A stretch of 64,000 nt of DNA from Alphaproteobacteria bacterium (lineage in GTDB: Bacteria; Pseudomonadota; Alphaproteobacteria; Micropepsales; Micropepsaceae). Made by a program: the position numbers and the translations under genes. Positions 9,960 through 19,889 of this stretch are shown one piece after another. The stretch lies in NCBI GenBank assembly GCA_016124635.1, contig WGNJ01000014.1, positions 62,001 through 126,000 on the forward strand, read 5' to 3'. Positions within the stretch are counted from its first letter, which is position 1. Each line of letters begins with the position of its first letter. The notes below the pieces were generated by a model, which had not been told where the DNA came from, searched no databases, and saw only the letters and a program-made list of their open reading frames with translations.

Positions 9960-10577
9960 ATGACCACCATGACCGCAATTCACAAGGCAAAGCGCCTGTC
10001 GCAAGAGGCGATCGACCAGCTGTTTCACAAGGCGCGGACGCAGAACGGCTTCCGCGATCGGCCCGTGCCGCGTGAGTTGCTTGAGGATCTCTACGACCTC
10101 GCGCGTATGGGTCCGACGAGCGCCAACGGATCGCCGGGCCGCTTCATCTTTCTGACCACGCCGGAGGCGAAGGCACGGCTCCTTCCCGCAATGTCGCCGA
10201 GCAACGTCGAAAAAACGAAGTCAGCGCCCGTGACGGCAATCATCGCATGGGACACCGAGTTTCATGAGAACTTGCCGAAACTCTTCCCCCACGCGCCGGG
10301 CTTCCGCGACCTCTTTCACGGCAACGAGGCATTGATCCATGAGACCGCGTTCCGCAACTCGTCGCTCCAAGGCGGCTACTTCATCTTGGCAGCGCGGGCG
10401 CTCGGCCTCGACGTCGGACCAATGTCGGGCTTTGACGCGAACAAGGTCAACGCGGAGTTCTTTCCGGACGGAAAGTGGAAGGTGAACTTCATCGTCAATC
10501 TCGGCTACGGCGACGAGACGAAGTTGTTTCCGCGTTCGCCACGCCTCGACTTCCACGAAGCTGCCGTCGTCCTCTGA
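9960..10577 (+). CDS. Nitroreductase-family protein, RutE-like
   Basis: A 205-residue FMN-dependent nitroreductase-fold protein. The sequence ([36 protein letters not shown], then [38 protein letters not shown]) is close to the malonic semialdehyde reductase RutE/YdfG-replacement group. No other rut genes are present, so pyrimidine breakdown is not indicated; a general NADPH-dependent reductase is more likely. It is divergent from the HxlR regulator, which probably controls it. A terminator lies 13 bases past the stop. Confidence 0.85.
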   Translation: MTTMTAIHKAKRLSQEAIDQLFHKARTQNGFRDRPVPRELLEDLYDLARMGPTSANGSPGRFIFLTTPEAKARLLPAMSPSNVEKTKSAPVTAIIAWDTEFHENLPKLFPHAPGFRDLFHGNEALIHETAFRNSSLQGGYFILAARALGLDVGPMSGFDANKVNAEFFPDGKWKVNFIVNLGYGDETKLFPRSPRLDFHEAAVVL

Positions 10578-10590
10578 CGCAAATAGATAA

Positions 10591-10615
10591 GGGCGGCCAT
10601 GAAGCCGCCCTTTTT
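10591..10615. terminator. Rho-independent terminator between convergent genes
   Basis: GC-rich arms of seven bases (10591-10597 and 10604-10610) with a six-base loop, followed by five T on the plus strand. It would end the nitroreductase transcript. On the minus strand the following sequence is AT-rich (taaagcga side reads as ttatctattt), so it may also stop the acyl-CoA synthetase transcript. Confidence 0.85.
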
Positions 10616-10634
10616 CATTAGCTTGATTAGCGAT

Positions 10635-12311
10635 CTACTCGGCCGCTTGTGTGTCGGTCGAGGCGAGACTTGCCAGCGCCGCCTTTTGCACGGTGCCGTA
10701 GTCCGTCTTTCCGGTACCAAGGACCGGCACCTGTTCGACCTGCACGATGCGCCGCGGCACCGCGAGTTCCGGCACGCCATGGTTCTGCGCCCAGGCGAGG
10801 AGCTCCGTCCGATTTGCGGCCGCGCAGTCGGTGACGAGCACGATCTGCTCGCCCTTGCGCCCGTCGGCAACCGCGACCGCCGCGTGCATGTTGTCGGGCC
10901 AAAGCGCCGACGCGCAGTTCTCGACGACCGCAAGCGACACCATCTCGCCGCCGATCTTGGCGAAGCGCTTCACGCGCCCGCGTATCGCGATGTAGCCCTC
11001 ATCGTCGATCGCAACGACGTCGCCCGTATCGTGCCAGCCGTCTTCGAGCGGCAGGAGCACACCCGGTTGATCGGGCTTGAGATAGCCCTTCATCACGTTG
11101 GGACCTTTGACGAACAAGCGGCCGGCATTCGGAATGCCCTCGACAGGCTCGAGCTTGTGATCGATGCCGGGCATGAACCGGCCGACCGAGCCCAGGCGAT
11201 TGGCCCCGGGCTGGTTCGCCGCGATCACGGGCGCGGCTTCCGTCACGCCGTAACCTTCAAGGATTTCCATATTGCAGCGCCGGCGCAGCAACTGCCGCGT
11301 CTCGTCGCGCACGCGCTCGGCGCCGCACACGGCAAGTCTCAGGCTCGCCAAGTCGCCTTCGTCGCTGGCCCGCGCATATTGCGAAATGAACGTATCGGTT
11401 GCGAGCAGGATCGTCGACTTCGTCTTGCGGATGCGCTTCGTGATCTCTTTCGTCTGCAGCGGCGAGGGGTGACACACCGCTTTGACGCCAAGCATCAACG
11501 GCAAGATCGCGCCGACCGTCAGGCCGAAGCAGTGGAACGTCGGCAGCGGGTTGAACAGCGTGTCGCTCGGATAGAGCTCGATATGCGCCCGCACTTGCTC
11601 GACGTTGGCGAGGATATTGGCGTGGCTGAGAACCACGCCCTTTGGATCGCCTTCGGTGCCGGACGTGAACAGGACCACGGCGGTGTTGTCATAGTGCGGC
11701 CAGCGTCTCACTGCCCAATGCGGCACGAACGAACCGACGACCGCTGCCACCTTGTCGACGGTCGACAAGCTTTCGCGCACGTCTTCCAGGTAGACGATCT
11801 TCGCGACGGTCGCGAGTTCCTCCATCAGCGGCTCGAGCTTCGCGAGTTCGACGAACTTGCGCGCCGTGGCGATGACCTTGATCTGCCCGGCCGCGCACGC
11901 GGCTTTCAGGTTGCGGGCACCGGACGTGAAATTCAGCATCGCCGGGATGCGGCCGAAGGAATGGATCGCAAAGAACGACAGGACCGCGCCCACGCCGGTC
12001 GGCAGCATGATGCCGACCGTCTCGCCGCGCTTCGCGTACTTCCGCATCGCGGAGCCCAGCGCGAAGGCGCCCCGGACCAACTCGTCATAGGTGAGCTGCC
12101 GGTCGTCGGCGTCCCACAGGGCGACGGACTTGCCGCCAAAGCGCCGCCGCGCCTGGAGCAGGGCCGAAATCAGGGATCGGTGCGTGCGCTCGACCTTGAA
12201 GGGAACGAGCGAAGATTTGCCGTCGGTCGGCTGCGCGAGAGCTGCGGCAACACTGGCGCCAATCGGCGTCGTAGGGGCTCCGGACAAGGGCGTCTCCCAT
12301 GGCGGTCTCAA
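10635..12311 (-). CDS. AMP-dependent acyl-CoA/acyl-ACP synthetase
   Basis: A 558-residue adenylate-forming enzyme (ANL superfamily). Motifs: the P-loop VVLFTSGTEGDPKGVVLSH, the A5-like EGYGVTEAAPV, the A7 WHDTGDVVAIDDEGYIAIRGR and the hinge region KRFAKIGGEMVS, with the catalytic lysine in GTGKTDY. The motif GRVKRFAKIGGEMVSL and the HANILANVEQV region resemble the ligase half of Aas (acyl-ACP synthetase / lysophospholipid acyltransferase). No acyltransferase domain is present. The substrate is likely a long-chain fatty acid, but this is inference. It stands alone on the minus strand between the nitroreductase and lipA. Confidence 0.88.
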   Translation of the reverse strand: MRPPWETPLSGAPTTPIGASVAAALAQPTDGKSSLVPFKVERTHRSLISALLQARRRFGGKSVALWDADDRQLTYDELVRGAFALGSAMRKYAKRGETVGIMLPTGVGAVLSFFAIHSFGRIPAMLNFTSGARNLKAACAAGQIKVIATARKFVELAKLEPLMEELATVAKIVYLEDVRESLSTVDKVAAVVGSFVPHWAVRRWPHYDNTAVVLFTSGTEGDPKGVVLSHANILANVEQVRAHIELYPSDTLFNPLPTFHCFGLTVGAILPLMLGVKAVCHPSPLQTKEITKRIRKTKSTILLATDTFISQYARASDEGDLASLRLAVCGAERVRDETRQLLRRRCNMEILEGYGVTEAAPVIAANQPGANRLGSVGRFMPGIDHKLEPVEGIPNAGRLFVKGPNVMKGYLKPDQPGVLLPLEDGWHDTGDVVAIDDEGYIAIRGRVKRFAKIGGEMVSLAVVENCASALWPDNMHAAVAVADGRKGEQIVLVTDCAAANRTELLAWAQNHGVPELAVPRRIVQVEQVPVLGTGKTDYGTVQKAALASLASTDTQAAE

Positions 12312-12414
12312 GACCGCTCACAATTTATTTCAAGTAAGCTACCGCAGGTGAACGGACAAGCAAATCGCTCCCTACAATTTTAGTCATTCAAGTCAAATTT
12401 GAGGTCCCCGGCAG

Positions 12415-12439
12415 TGCATAAGTTGCGCAACCTTGTGCA
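12415..12439. promoter_or_regulatory. Imperfect dyad upstream of lipA
   Basis: A 25-base dyad centred on gttgcgcaac with outer tgca repeats; the two halves match apart from one extra base and one mismatch. It lies 51 bases before the lipA ATG in the 178-base gap to the divergent synthetase gene. It has the look of an operator, but no known regulator site is recognised. Confidence 0.35.
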
Positions 12440-12489
12440 TTCTCCCCGCGGGCTATGATTCGAGCCGCAAAAAGCTATATGTGACCACG

Positions 12490-13455
12490 ATGGCTGTCGT
12501 TTTTGACCAATCGGGCAAGGATCTGCGTGCGCTGCGTCATCCGGAAAAGCGCGAGCGTCCGCTGAGCCCAGTGCCGCGCAAGCCCGACTGGATCCGGGTC
12601 AAGGCGCCGACCTCGAGAGCCTTCGGCCAGACGCGTGAGATCGTGCGCTCGCATGGGCTCGTCACGGTGTGCGAGGAGGCGGGCTGTCCCAACATCGGTG
12701 AGTGCTGGGCCAAGCGCCACGCGACGTTCATGATCATGGGCGACACGTGCACGCGCGCCTGCGCGTTCTGCGATGTGAAGACCGGGCTGCCGGGTGCGCT
12801 GGATCACGGCGAGCCGGAACGGGTTGCCAAAGCCGTCGCGGACTTGGCGCTCGAACATGTTGTCATCACGTCGGTTGATCGCGACGACCTCGAAGACGGC
12901 GGCGCCGAACACTTCGCGCGAACGATCCGCGCCATCCGCGAGGCTGCGCCGAGCACGACCGTCGAGGTGCTGACGCCGGACTTTCTGCGCAAACCTGGCG
13001 CGCTCGAGACCGTCATCGCGGCGAAGCCTGACGTCTTCAACCACAATTTGGAGACCGTGCCGCGGCTCTATCTGAAGATACGCCCCGGGGCGCGCTACTT
13101 CGCGAGTTTGCGCTTGCTGCAGCAGGCCAAGGAGATCGATCCGCAAGCCTTCACCAAATCCGGCATGATGGTGGGCCTAGGTGAGACCCGTGAAGAGGTG
13201 ATGCAGGTGATGGATGATCTGCGCGCCGCCGGCGTCGATTTTCTGACCATCGGCCAGTACCTGCAGCCGTCCGCGCGCCACGCGGCCATCGATCGCTTCT
13301 GGACGCCCGACGAATTCAAGTCGCTCGAGCAAATCGCCTATGCCAAGGGCTTCTTGATGGTGTCGGCGTCGCCGCTGACGCGCTCGTCGTATCTCGCCGG
13401 CGACGACTTTGCGAGGCTGCGCACCGCGCGTCAGGCTCAGCTCGCCGGCGCCTAG
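12490..13455 (+). CDS. lipA: Lipoyl synthase
   Basis: A 321-residue radical-SAM enzyme that inserts two sulfurs into octanoyl-lipoyl domains; the targets here would include PdhB and PdhC. Both clusters are visible: the auxiliary cluster cysteines in [13 protein letters not shown] and the radical-SAM CxxxCxxC in [13 protein letters not shown]. The family C-terminal serine region reads [15 protein letters not shown] 12490 (MAVVFDQ) was chosen; longer frames begin at 12433 but add residues absent from the family. It is followed 27 bases later by the Coq10-like gene. Confidence 0.97.
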   Translation: MAVVFDQSGKDLRALRHPEKRERPLSPVPRKPDWIRVKAPTSRAFGQTREIVRSHGLVTVCEEAGCPNIGECWAKRHATFMIMGDTCTRACAFCDVKTGLPGALDHGEPERVAKAVADLALEHVVITSVDRDDLEDGGAEHFARTIRAIREAAPSTTVEVLTPDFLRKPGALETVIAAKPDVFNHNLETVPRLYLKIRPGARYFASLRLLQQAKEIDPQAFTKSGMMVGLGETREEVMQVMDDLRAAGVDFLTIGQYLQPSARHAAIDRFWTPDEFKSLEQIAYAKGFLMVSASPLTRSSYLAGDDFARLRTARQAQLAGA

Positions 13456-13482
13456 GGTCCGTCTCTCGGCAATTCCAGGTTC

Positions 13483-13953
13483 ATGCATCACCACGAAACG
13501 CGCGTCGTTCCATACACAGCCGACCAGATGTTCGATCTCGTCGCCGACGTTGCGCGCTATCCGGAATTTCTGCCCTGGGTTACCGCGGCGCGCATTCGCA
13601 CCCGCGAGGCCGAAGCGTTCGTCGCCGACGTCCTCGTCGGCTTCAAATCATTCCGCGAGAAGTTCACCAGCCGCGTCGTGCTCAACAGAGCCAAGCGCGT
13701 GATCATCGCGGAATATCTCGACGGCCCGTTCAAGCATCTGACCAACCGCTGGCACTTCGAGCCGAAGCAGGACGGGGGCTGCACGATCGACTTCGACATC
13801 GACTTCGAATTCAAGCTGCGCGTGCTCGAGAGATTGATCGGCACGCTCTTCGACCGCGCCGTGATGAAGATGACAGACGCTTTTGAGGCGAGGGCCGCCC
13901 AGCTCTACGGCGCAGCCGAAGCCGTTACTGCACCATCCGGCGCAGCAGGTTGA
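13483..13953 (+). CDS. Coq10/RatA-type START-like protein
   Basis: A 156-residue SRPBCC/polyketide-cyclase-fold protein: VPYTADQMFDLVADVARYPEFLPWVTAARI is the family N-terminal signature, and the C-terminal helix is VMKMTDAFEARAAQLYG. Homologues bind ubiquinone and support respiration (Coq10); the E. coli member is named RatA. In alphaproteobacteria it is usually found after lipA, so the Coq10 role is more likely than a toxin role. Its last 29 bases overlap the end of the convergent cinA gene. Confidence 0.9.
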   Translation: MHHHETRVVPYTADQMFDLVADVARYPEFLPWVTAARIRTREAEAFVADVLVGFKSFREKFTSRVVLNRAKRVIIAEYLDGPFKHLTNRWHFEPKQDGGCTIDFDIDFEFKLRVLERLIGTLFDRAVMKMTDAFEARAAQLYGAAEAVTAPSGAAG

Positions 13954-14419
13954 GAGCGACTTCGACGCTCGCCATGCGGATCTCGTGACGCGACAGCGGA
14001 CCGAAGCGGCGTTCCTCGTGCTCGATCTCGCGCCCGCGCCGCGCCGCCGCAAAGTGCACGAGCCCGACCGGCTTCTCGGCCGTACCGCCGCCGGGGCCGG
14101 CAACGCCGGTGACCGACACGCTGACATCCGCTTGCCCATGTTGAAGCGCGCCATGCGCCATCGCGCGTGCGGTGGCCTCGCTCACCGCGCCGAACATGCG
14201 CAGCGTGTCTTCCGGCACACCGAGTTCCTGTTGCTTCGACTCGTTCGAATACGTGACCCAGCCTTGCTGCAAGACGTCCGATGAGCCTGGAATCTCGGTG
14301 AGCACGGCGGCAACCAATCCGCCTGTGCAGCTCTCGGCGGTCACGATACGCAAAGTTCGCGCGCGCGCTTCGCTGAGCACGGTTTCCGCAAGCTTCAAAA
14401 GCTCGGGCCTGAAGGGCAT
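13925..14419 (-). CDS. pncC: CinA-type nicotinamide-nucleotide amidohydrolase
   Basis: A 164-residue stand-alone CinA C-terminal domain, which deamidates nicotinamide mononucleotide in NAD recycling. Motifs: TAESCTGGLVAAVLTEIPGSS near residue 28, the YSNESKQQELGV segment, and SVSVTGVAGPGGGTAEKPVGLVHFA. No N-terminal molybdopterin-like CinA domain is present. It sits 4 bases after pgpA in the minus-strand run ispDF-pgpA-cinA, so these are co-transcribed. Confidence 0.93.
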   Translation of the reverse strand: MPFRPELLKLAETVLSEARARTLRIVTAESCTGGLVAAVLTEIPGSSDVLQQGWVTYSNESKQQELGVPEDTLRMFGAVSEATARAMAHGALQHGQADVSVSVTGVAGPGGGTAEKPVGLVHFAAARRGREIEHEERRFGPLSRHEIRMASVEVALNLLRRMVQ

Positions 14420-14422
14420 GGC

Positions 14423-14923
14423 TCAAATAACCTGAAAGTGGTGCAGAGCGGCAAGCACAATGACGGAATAGGCACCCGCTATCAGATCATCGAGCATGAC
14501 GCCAAATCCGCCGCCGACCTCGCGATCCGCCCAACTTGCGGGCCACGGCTTAATCGTATCGAACAGCCGGAACACGAAGAATGCTGCGAAGTAAGCAACG
14601 AACGCCGTCGGCACCACGCAGAGCGCGAACCACTGCGCCGCAACCTCGTCGATCACGATTTCGGAAGGATCGTCTCGTCCCGTCAGCGCCACGTAGCGCG
14701 AGGACGCCCACCAACCGCCCAGTGCGGCGATCACTGCCGCCACGAGAAGAGTCTGCCAACCGCCGATGTCGGCAATGATCCACCCGAAGGGCAGCGCCAC
14801 TGCCGAGCCCCATGTGCCGGGTGCGATAGGCAGCAGCCCGGTTCCGAAGACCGTTGCAATCGCCGTCGACGGCTCCCACAGCGAGCGTCCCTCGGGCAGG
14901 GTGGCGATACTTGGCTTGATCAC
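14423..14923 (-). CDS. pgpA: Phosphatidylglycerophosphatase A
   Basis: A 166-residue membrane phosphatase that converts phosphatidylglycerophosphate to phosphatidylglycerol. The family pattern is seen in [49 protein letters not shown] and [17 protein letters not shown], with about four hydrophobic segments. A GTG start at 14923 overlaps the ispDF stop (GTGA), giving the family length; a longer open frame runs back into ispDF and was not used. Confidence 0.93.
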   Translation of the reverse strand: MIKPSIATLPEGRSLWEPSTAIATVFGTGLLPIAPGTWGSAVALPFGWIIADIGGWQTLLVAAVIAALGGWWASSRYVALTGRDDPSEIVIDEVAAQWFALCVVPTAFVAYFAAFFVFRLFDTIKPWPASWADREVGGGFGVMLDDLIAGAYSVIVLAALHHFQVI

Positions 14924-16089
14924 GGAAGGCTCACCGTTGCGATCGCTTGGGCAGCGATGCCTTCCGCACGTCCCGTGAATCCAAGCCCTTCCGTTGTCGT
15001 CGCCTTCACGCTGACCTGGCTCGGATCCAGTTCCAATATCTCGGCAATGCGTGCCACCATCGCTTCGCGATGCGGTGACACCTTCGGGCGTTCGCAAATA
15101 AGCGTAACGTCGACGCTCTCGATGCGGCCGCCGAAATCGCGCACGAGGTCGGCCGCATGCGACAGGAACACGTGCGAGGGCGCGCCCCGCCACCGTTCGT
15201 CGCTTGGTGGAAAGTGCTGCCCGATATCGCCTTTGGCGATCGCACCAAGAATTGCATCCGTGAGCGCGTGCAGTCCGACATCCGCATCCGAGTGACCGAT
15301 CAATCCATGGCTGTGCGGCACGTTGATACCGCACAGCCAGACGTGGTCGCCTGGACCGAAGCGGTGCACATCGAAGCCTTGGCCGGTTCGCGTTTGCCGC
15401 CGCGCTGCGAGCAAGGCTTCGGCCATCGCAAAATCCTCCACGGTCGTCAGTTTGAAATTTTGCCGCGAGCCGGGGACCGCGGCGACAACAAGTCCGGCAT
15501 GCTGTGCAACGGCCGCGTCGTCGGTCAGTGTCGCATCGATTGCATGGTGGTGCGCGGCAAGAATTTCGAGATATCGAAATCCTTGCGGCGTTTGCGCAGC
15601 CGCGAGTCCCTCGCGGTCCACGGTGTTCAAGATCGTAAGATCCGATGTCCGCTTCAGCGTATCCGGCACCGGCAATACGGGTATCGCACCGACAAACGTC
15701 TCGAGCGCTGTTGTTACCGCGCTGATGGTTGGTGCATCGACGAGCGGCCGCGCCGCGTCGTGGATCAACACGTTCGCCGGCGCTCGGTCTTTGAGCGCCT
15801 CCAAGCCGAGCCGCACCGAAGCTTGGCGTGTGTCACCGCCAATGGCGGGCGGCAGCAGATCAAGGCCCGCCGTTGCCGTCTCATAGACCTCCCGATCATC
15901 GCCACCGATCACAACGCAGACTTGGTCGACCGCTGGGTGGGACTTGAACGCACGGATCGCGCGTTTCAGAACTGGTTCCCCCGCCAAGGCACGGTATTGC
16001 TTGGGCCCACCTTCGCCGGCACGCGTCCCGCGGCCGGCCGCGACGACGAGGGCAATGCAGGGACGGGGATGATTCATCGGCTCCATCAT
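14920..16089 (-). CDS. ispDF: Bifunctional IspD/IspF, MEP isoprenoid pathway
   Basis: A fused enzyme of about 389 residues. The IspD half (CDP-ME synthesis from MEP) shows [20 protein letters not shown] and [12 protein letters not shown]. The IspF half (cyclisation to MEcPP) shows the metal ligands [25 protein letters not shown] and [11 protein letters not shown], and ends with [18 protein letters not shown]. Fusion of these two non-consecutive steps is common in alphaproteobacteria. ATG codons at 16089, 16086 and 16077 are all possible. A gaagg sequence upstream fits 16086-16089; the conserved part begins at 16077. Confidence 0.96.
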   Translation of the reverse strand: MMEPMNHPRPCIALVVAAGRGTRAGEGGPKQYRALAGEPVLKRAIRAFKSHPAVDQVCVVIGGDDREVYETATAGLDLLPPAIGGDTRQASVRLGLEALKDRAPANVLIHDAARPLVDAPTISAVTTALETFVGAIPVLPVPDTLKRTSDLTILNTVDREGLAAAQTPQGFRYLEILAAHHHAIDATLTDDAAVAQHAGLVVAAVPGSRQNFKLTTVEDFAMAEALLAARRQTRTGQGFDVHRFGPGDHVWLCGINVPHSHGLIGHSDADVGLHALTDAILGAIAKGDIGQHFPPSDERWRGAPSHVFLSHAADLVRDFGGRIESVDVTLICERPKVSPHREAMVARIAEILELDPSQVSVKATTTEGLGFTGRAEGIAAQAIATVSLP

Positions 16090-16172
16090 GGCCTTCGGCG
16101 CTAACCTTGTTCCACAGCGACCGCTATGCTGCACTTGCGAACGATTCGGAGACCAGCTAGCGTGTCTAGAGT

Positions 16173-16186
16173 TTAGGCATGCCTAA
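16173..16186. promoter_or_regulatory. Perfect 14-base palindrome upstream of dusB
   Basis: The sequence ttaggcatgcctaa is a perfect palindrome ending 14 bases before the dusB ATG. There is no clear ribosome-binding sequence in between. The location and symmetry suggest an operator at the promoter of dusB-ntrB-ntrC. The bound protein is unknown. Confidence 0.45.
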
Positions 16187-16200
16187 TCATTGCACATGAT

Positions 16201-17178
16201 ATGAGCATCAACGTTGGACCGCTGAAATTACAGTATCCAGTCGTTCTGGCGCCAATGGCAGGTGTCACCGACGCGCCATTTCGCGCGGCCGTGCGGCGCT
16301 TTGCGCCCGTGCTCGTCTATTCGGAAATGGTGGCGAGTGCGGAGCTGCTGCGCGATCGCCGCACTGCAATCTTTCGTCTGAAGGCGGAAGGAGCATCGGG
16401 CCTCGCCGTTCAACTCGCAGGGCGCGATCCAAATGTCATCGCGGAGGCGGCGCGGATCGCCGAAGGCGAGGGGGCAGAGATCATCGACATCAACATGGGC
16501 TGCCCCGCCAAGAAAGTCGTAGGCGGTCTCTGCGGTTCGGCGTTGATGCGCGAACCGGATCTCGCCGTTGCGCTCGTTCGTTCGGTCGTACGCGCCGTGC
16601 GCGTTCCAGTCACGGTGAAGATGCGCACGGGCTGGGACGACGATAGCCGCAACGCGCCGGCACTCGCACGACTGTTCGAAAGCGAAGGCGTGCGCATGGT
16701 CGCCGTGCACGGCCGTACGCGCTGCCAGTTCTACGAAGGCGAAGCCGATTGGTCGTTCATCGCCGACGTCAAGGCGGCCGTTTCGATTCCGGTTCTCGCC
16801 AACGGTGACGTGACAACGACGGACGACGTGCTTGAAATCATGCGGGTCAGTGGTGCCGATGGCGTCATGGTTGGTCGCGGCGCCTTCGGCCGTCCATGGT
16901 TTGTCGCACAAGCTGCCAAAATGCTGGCTGGCGAAGTTGTGCCGAGCGACCCGTTGCCGAATGAGCAATGGTTGGCCGCGCTTGAACAATATCGCGCGAC
17001 GCTTGCACACTACGGCGAGGCACTCGGACGTCGCGTGGTTCGCAAACACTTGGGATGGTATGCCGAGCGCGCAGGGCGCCTCGATCTGAGATCGGCGCTT
17101 GTTCGCGCGCCTGATCCTGAACCGCACTTGATTTCGCTCGCCGAGGGGACTGAGCCGGTCACGGCCTTGGCTGCATGA
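16201..17178 (+). CDS. dusB: tRNA-dihydrouridine synthase B
   Basis: A 325-residue FMN enzyme that reduces uridines in tRNA. It shows the FMN-binding start [13 protein letters not shown], the catalytic cysteine in [45 protein letters not shown] and the phosphate-binding [11 protein letters not shown]...[16 protein letters not shown]. The ntrB start overlaps its stop (ATGA). The dusB-ntrB-ntrC order is also found in enteric-type gene sets (dusB-fis) and widely in alphaproteobacteria. Confidence 0.97.
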   Translation: MSINVGPLKLQYPVVLAPMAGVTDAPFRAAVRRFAPVLVYSEMVASAELLRDRRTAIFRLKAEGASGLAVQLAGRDPNVIAEAARIAEGEGAEIIDINMGCPAKKVVGGLCGSALMREPDLAVALVRSVVRAVRVPVTVKMRTGWDDDSRNAPALARLFESEGVRMVAVHGRTRCQFYEGEADWSFIADVKAAVSIPVLANGDVTTTDDVLEIMRVSGADGVMVGRGAFGRPWFVAQAAKMLAGEVVPSDPLPNEQWLAALEQYRATLAHYGEALGRRVVRKHLGWYAERAGRLDLRSALVRAPDPEPHLISLAEGTEPVTALAA

Positions 17179-18323
17179 AGACGATGACCGCGCGACGGAT
17201 ACTAGGAAGCAATACAGGGGCGAGTACCGTGCCGGCACCGGAAGCGTTGCTCGCCGCCGTTCCCCATCCCGTTGTCGCGATCGCTGGTGGTGAGAGGATC
17301 GTCTTTGCCAATCCGCCGGCAGAGCAGTTCTTCGAAATGAGCGTGGCGTGGCTGAAGCGGCAGCCGATATCGTCCTTGCTGCCTTTCGGCACGCCGCTGC
17401 TTGCTTTGATCGCCCAGGTCGAAGAGCACGGCGTGACGGTCAGCGAATACGGCCTGGAGCTCACGACGCCGCGTCTGCCCGCCCGCGTCGTCGACGCGCA
17501 TGTGTCGCCGGTCGCGGAACAGCCTGGCCTCGTGCTGGTGATGCTGCAAGAGCGTTCGATAGCGCAAAAGATGGACCGCCAGCTCACGCACCGCCAAGCG
17601 GCGCGCGGCGTGTCGGCGATGTCCGCCGTCCTGGCGCACGAGATCAAGAACCCGCTCGCCGGCATTCGCGGCGCCGCTCAGCTTCTCGAGCAGGAAGCGA
17701 GCGAACAAGACCGGGCGCTTACGCAGCTCATCTGCACGGAGACCGACCGCATCCGCAAGCTGGTCGATCGCATGGAAGTCTTCAGCGATCGCCGTCCGAT
17801 CGAACCGCAGCCGGTGAACATTCACGAGGTGCTCGATCACGTGCGCAGCCTCGCTCGCTCGAGCTTCGCAAAGGATGTGCAGTTCACCGAGAACTTCGAT
17901 CCCTCGCTGCCACCGGTCATGGGCGACAAGGATCGGCTGATTCAAGTATTCCTGAATCTCGTGAAGAACGCCGCCGATGCGCTTGAAGGCCGCAACGACG
18001 CGGAAATTCATCTTCAGACCGCGTACAGACCGGGTGTCCATCTTGCGGTCGGCGGCGCGCGCGATCGCATGGCGCTGCCGTTGGAAATCACCGTCCGTGA
18101 CAACGGCGACGGTGTGCCGCCCGAAATATTTCCCTCCATGTTCGAACCGTTCGTGACGTCGAAGCAAAAGGGCACCGGATTGGGCCTGGCGCTCGTGGCG
18201 AAGATCGTCGGCGATCATGGCGGCACCATTGAGTGCGAGTCCGAGCCGCGGCGCACGGTATTCCGGGTGCGTCTGCCGATGCACAGACAAGCGCGAACCC
18301 ATTCAAAACAGGGCAGGTCATGA
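17175..18323 (+). CDS. ntrB: Nitrogen regulation sensor histidine kinase NtrB
   Basis: A 382-residue soluble kinase that phosphorylates NtrC according to nitrogen status, through PII. A PAS-like sensor domain covers about residues 18-130, the H-box is [21 protein letters not shown] (His near 155), and the ATPase domain has the N-box [21 protein letters not shown] and a G2 box [12 protein letters not shown]. No membrane helix is seen, as expected for NtrB. It is coupled by ATGA overlaps to both dusB and ntrC. Confidence 0.95.
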   Translation: MKTMTARRILGSNTGASTVPAPEALLAAVPHPVVAIAGGERIVFANPPAEQFFEMSVAWLKRQPISSLLPFGTPLLALIAQVEEHGVTVSEYGLELTTPRLPARVVDAHVSPVAEQPGLVLVMLQERSIAQKMDRQLTHRQAARGVSAMSAVLAHEIKNPLAGIRGAAQLLEQEASEQDRALTQLICTETDRIRKLVDRMEVFSDRRPIEPQPVNIHEVLDHVRSLARSSFAKDVQFTENFDPSLPPVMGDKDRLIQVFLNLVKNAADALEGRNDAEIHLQTAYRPGVHLAVGGARDRMALPLEITVRDNGDGVPPEIFPSMFEPFVTSKQKGTGLGLALVAKIVGDHGGTIECESEPRRTVFRVRLPMHRQARTHSKQGRS

Positions 18324-19762
18324 ATTCGGCAACCATCATCGTCGCGGATGACGACGCGGCAATCCGAACGGTGCTCAATCAGGCACTCGGGCGGGCGGGA
18401 TATCTGGTGCGAACGACCGGCAACGCGGCCACGCTGTGGCGTTGGGCGTCGGCGGGGGAAGGCGACCTTGTCATAACCGACGTGATCATGCCGGACGAGA
18501 ATGCGTTCGAGTTGTTGCCGCGGCTTAAGAAAGTGCGCCCTGAACTACCCATTATCGTCATGAGCGCGCAGAACACGCTGATGACGGCGATTACCGCGGC
18601 TGAACGTGGCGCCTACGAGTACCTGCCCAAGCCGTTCGACCTGAACGAACTGACGTCGGTGGTGCAGCGAGCGCTGGAAGCCAAGACCGAGCGAAAGGTG
18701 CAGCCGGTCGAAGGCGTCAACGAAGAGGGGCTGCCCCTCATCGGTCGTTCGCCGGCGATGCAGGAGATCTATCGCGTCATCGCGCGACTGATGCAGACCG
18801 ATCTGACCGTCATGATCTCGGGCGAATCCGGTACGGGCAAGGAGTTGGTCGCTCGCGCGCTCCACAACTTTGGCCGTCGCCGCACGGGGCCCTTCGTCGC
18901 CGTCAACATGGCAGCGATTCCGCGCGAGCTGATCGAGAGCGAGCTCTTTGGTCACGAGAAGGGCGCGTTCACCGGCGCGACCGCGCGTGGGGTCGGGCGT
19001 TTTGAACAAGCCGAAGGCGGCACGCTCTTTCTCGACGAGATCGGCGACATGCCGCTTGAGGCGCAGACGCGGCTGTTGCGCGTGCTCCAGCAGGGTGAAT
19101 ACACGCCGGTCGGCGGCCGAACGCCGATCAAGACCAACGTTCGCATTATCGCGGCAACGAACCGCGACCTGCGTCAGCTCATCCATCAAGGACTCTTCCG
19201 CGAAGATCTCTTCTTCCGGCTGAACGTCGTGCCCATGCGCTTGCCGCCGCTACGCGAGCGCGTCGATGACATTCCGGACCTCGTGCACCACTTCCTTAAG
19301 CTGGCTGAGCGGGAAGGGTTGCCGCAGAAGTCGATCGACGCGGCCGCGTTCGATGCGATGAAGCGCTATCGCTGGCCGGGCAACGTTCGCGAGCTTGAGA
19401 ACTTGGTGCGCCGCCTGGTCGCCCTCTACACCGATCGTGTCATCGGCTTGCCGATCATCGAGACCGAATTACGCGAAATCGCACCCGAGGCAAAACCGGG
19501 TGCCGAGGAGGACGACAGCAAACTCAACCTTGTCGTCGAACGGTACCTCACGAAGCATTTTGCCGAATTCGGCGGGCGGTTACCCCCAGTTGGTCTCTAT
19601 GACCGGGTCCTTCGCGAGGTCGAGAGACCCCTGATATCACTGTGCCTTGGGGCTACTCGAGGCAATCAAATCAAGGCAGCCGAGCTGTTAGGGCTAAACC
19701 GAAACACGCTGCGGAAGAAAATTAGAGACCTTGACATCCCGGTCCTTCGCGGGCTCAAGTGA
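18320..19762 (+). CDS. ntrC: Nitrogen regulation response regulator NtrC
   Basis: A 480-residue sigma-54 activator. The receiver has the acidic pocket VADDDAA and the phospho-acceptor in [12 protein letters not shown] with Lys in LPKPFDL. The AAA+ domain has Walker [16 protein letters not shown], the sigma-54 contact loop [14 protein letters not shown] (intact GAFTGA, about 18961-18978), Walker [11 protein letters not shown] and the R-finger region. The Fis-type HTH is [25 protein letters not shown] 18320 overlaps the ntrB stop. Confidence 0.96.
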   Translation: MNSATIIVADDDAAIRTVLNQALGRAGYLVRTTGNAATLWRWASAGEGDLVITDVIMPDENAFELLPRLKKVRPELPIIVMSAQNTLMTAITAAERGAYEYLPKPFDLNELTSVVQRALEAKTERKVQPVEGVNEEGLPLIGRSPAMQEIYRVIARLMQTDLTVMISGESGTGKELVARALHNFGRRRTGPFVAVNMAAIPRELIESELFGHEKGAFTGATARGVGRFEQAEGGTLFLDEIGDMPLEAQTRLLRVLQQGEYTPVGGRTPIKTNVRIIAATNRDLRQLIHQGLFREDLFFRLNVVPMRLPPLRERVDDIPDLVHHFLKLAEREGLPQKSIDAAAFDAMKRYRWPGNVRELENLVRRLVALYTDRVIGLPIIETELREIAPEAKPGAEEDDSKLNLVVERYLTKHFAEFGGRLPPVGLYDRVLREVERPLISLCLGATRGNQIKAAELLGLNRNTLRKKIRDLDIPVLRGLK

Positions 19763-19889
19763 TGTAATCACGCAACTAACGCGTGCTTAACTGTTGTATT
19801 TGCGGTAACAGAGGCCCCTCAGCAACGGCTGTGGTGCATTTGAGCCATCGGTTTTTCACCCCCTAGGGGAAGCCGCCGGGGCGATTGGG

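Noticed and set aside
10599-12383. 594-codon plus-strand frame opposite the acyl-CoA synthetase
   Set aside because: The minus strand carries complete ANL motifs; the plus frame is low in hydrophobic residues and Arg-rich.
13483-13953. RatA-type toxin as part of a toxin-antitoxin pair
   Set aside because: No antitoxin gene is adjacent and the lipA neighbourhood favours a Coq10-type role.
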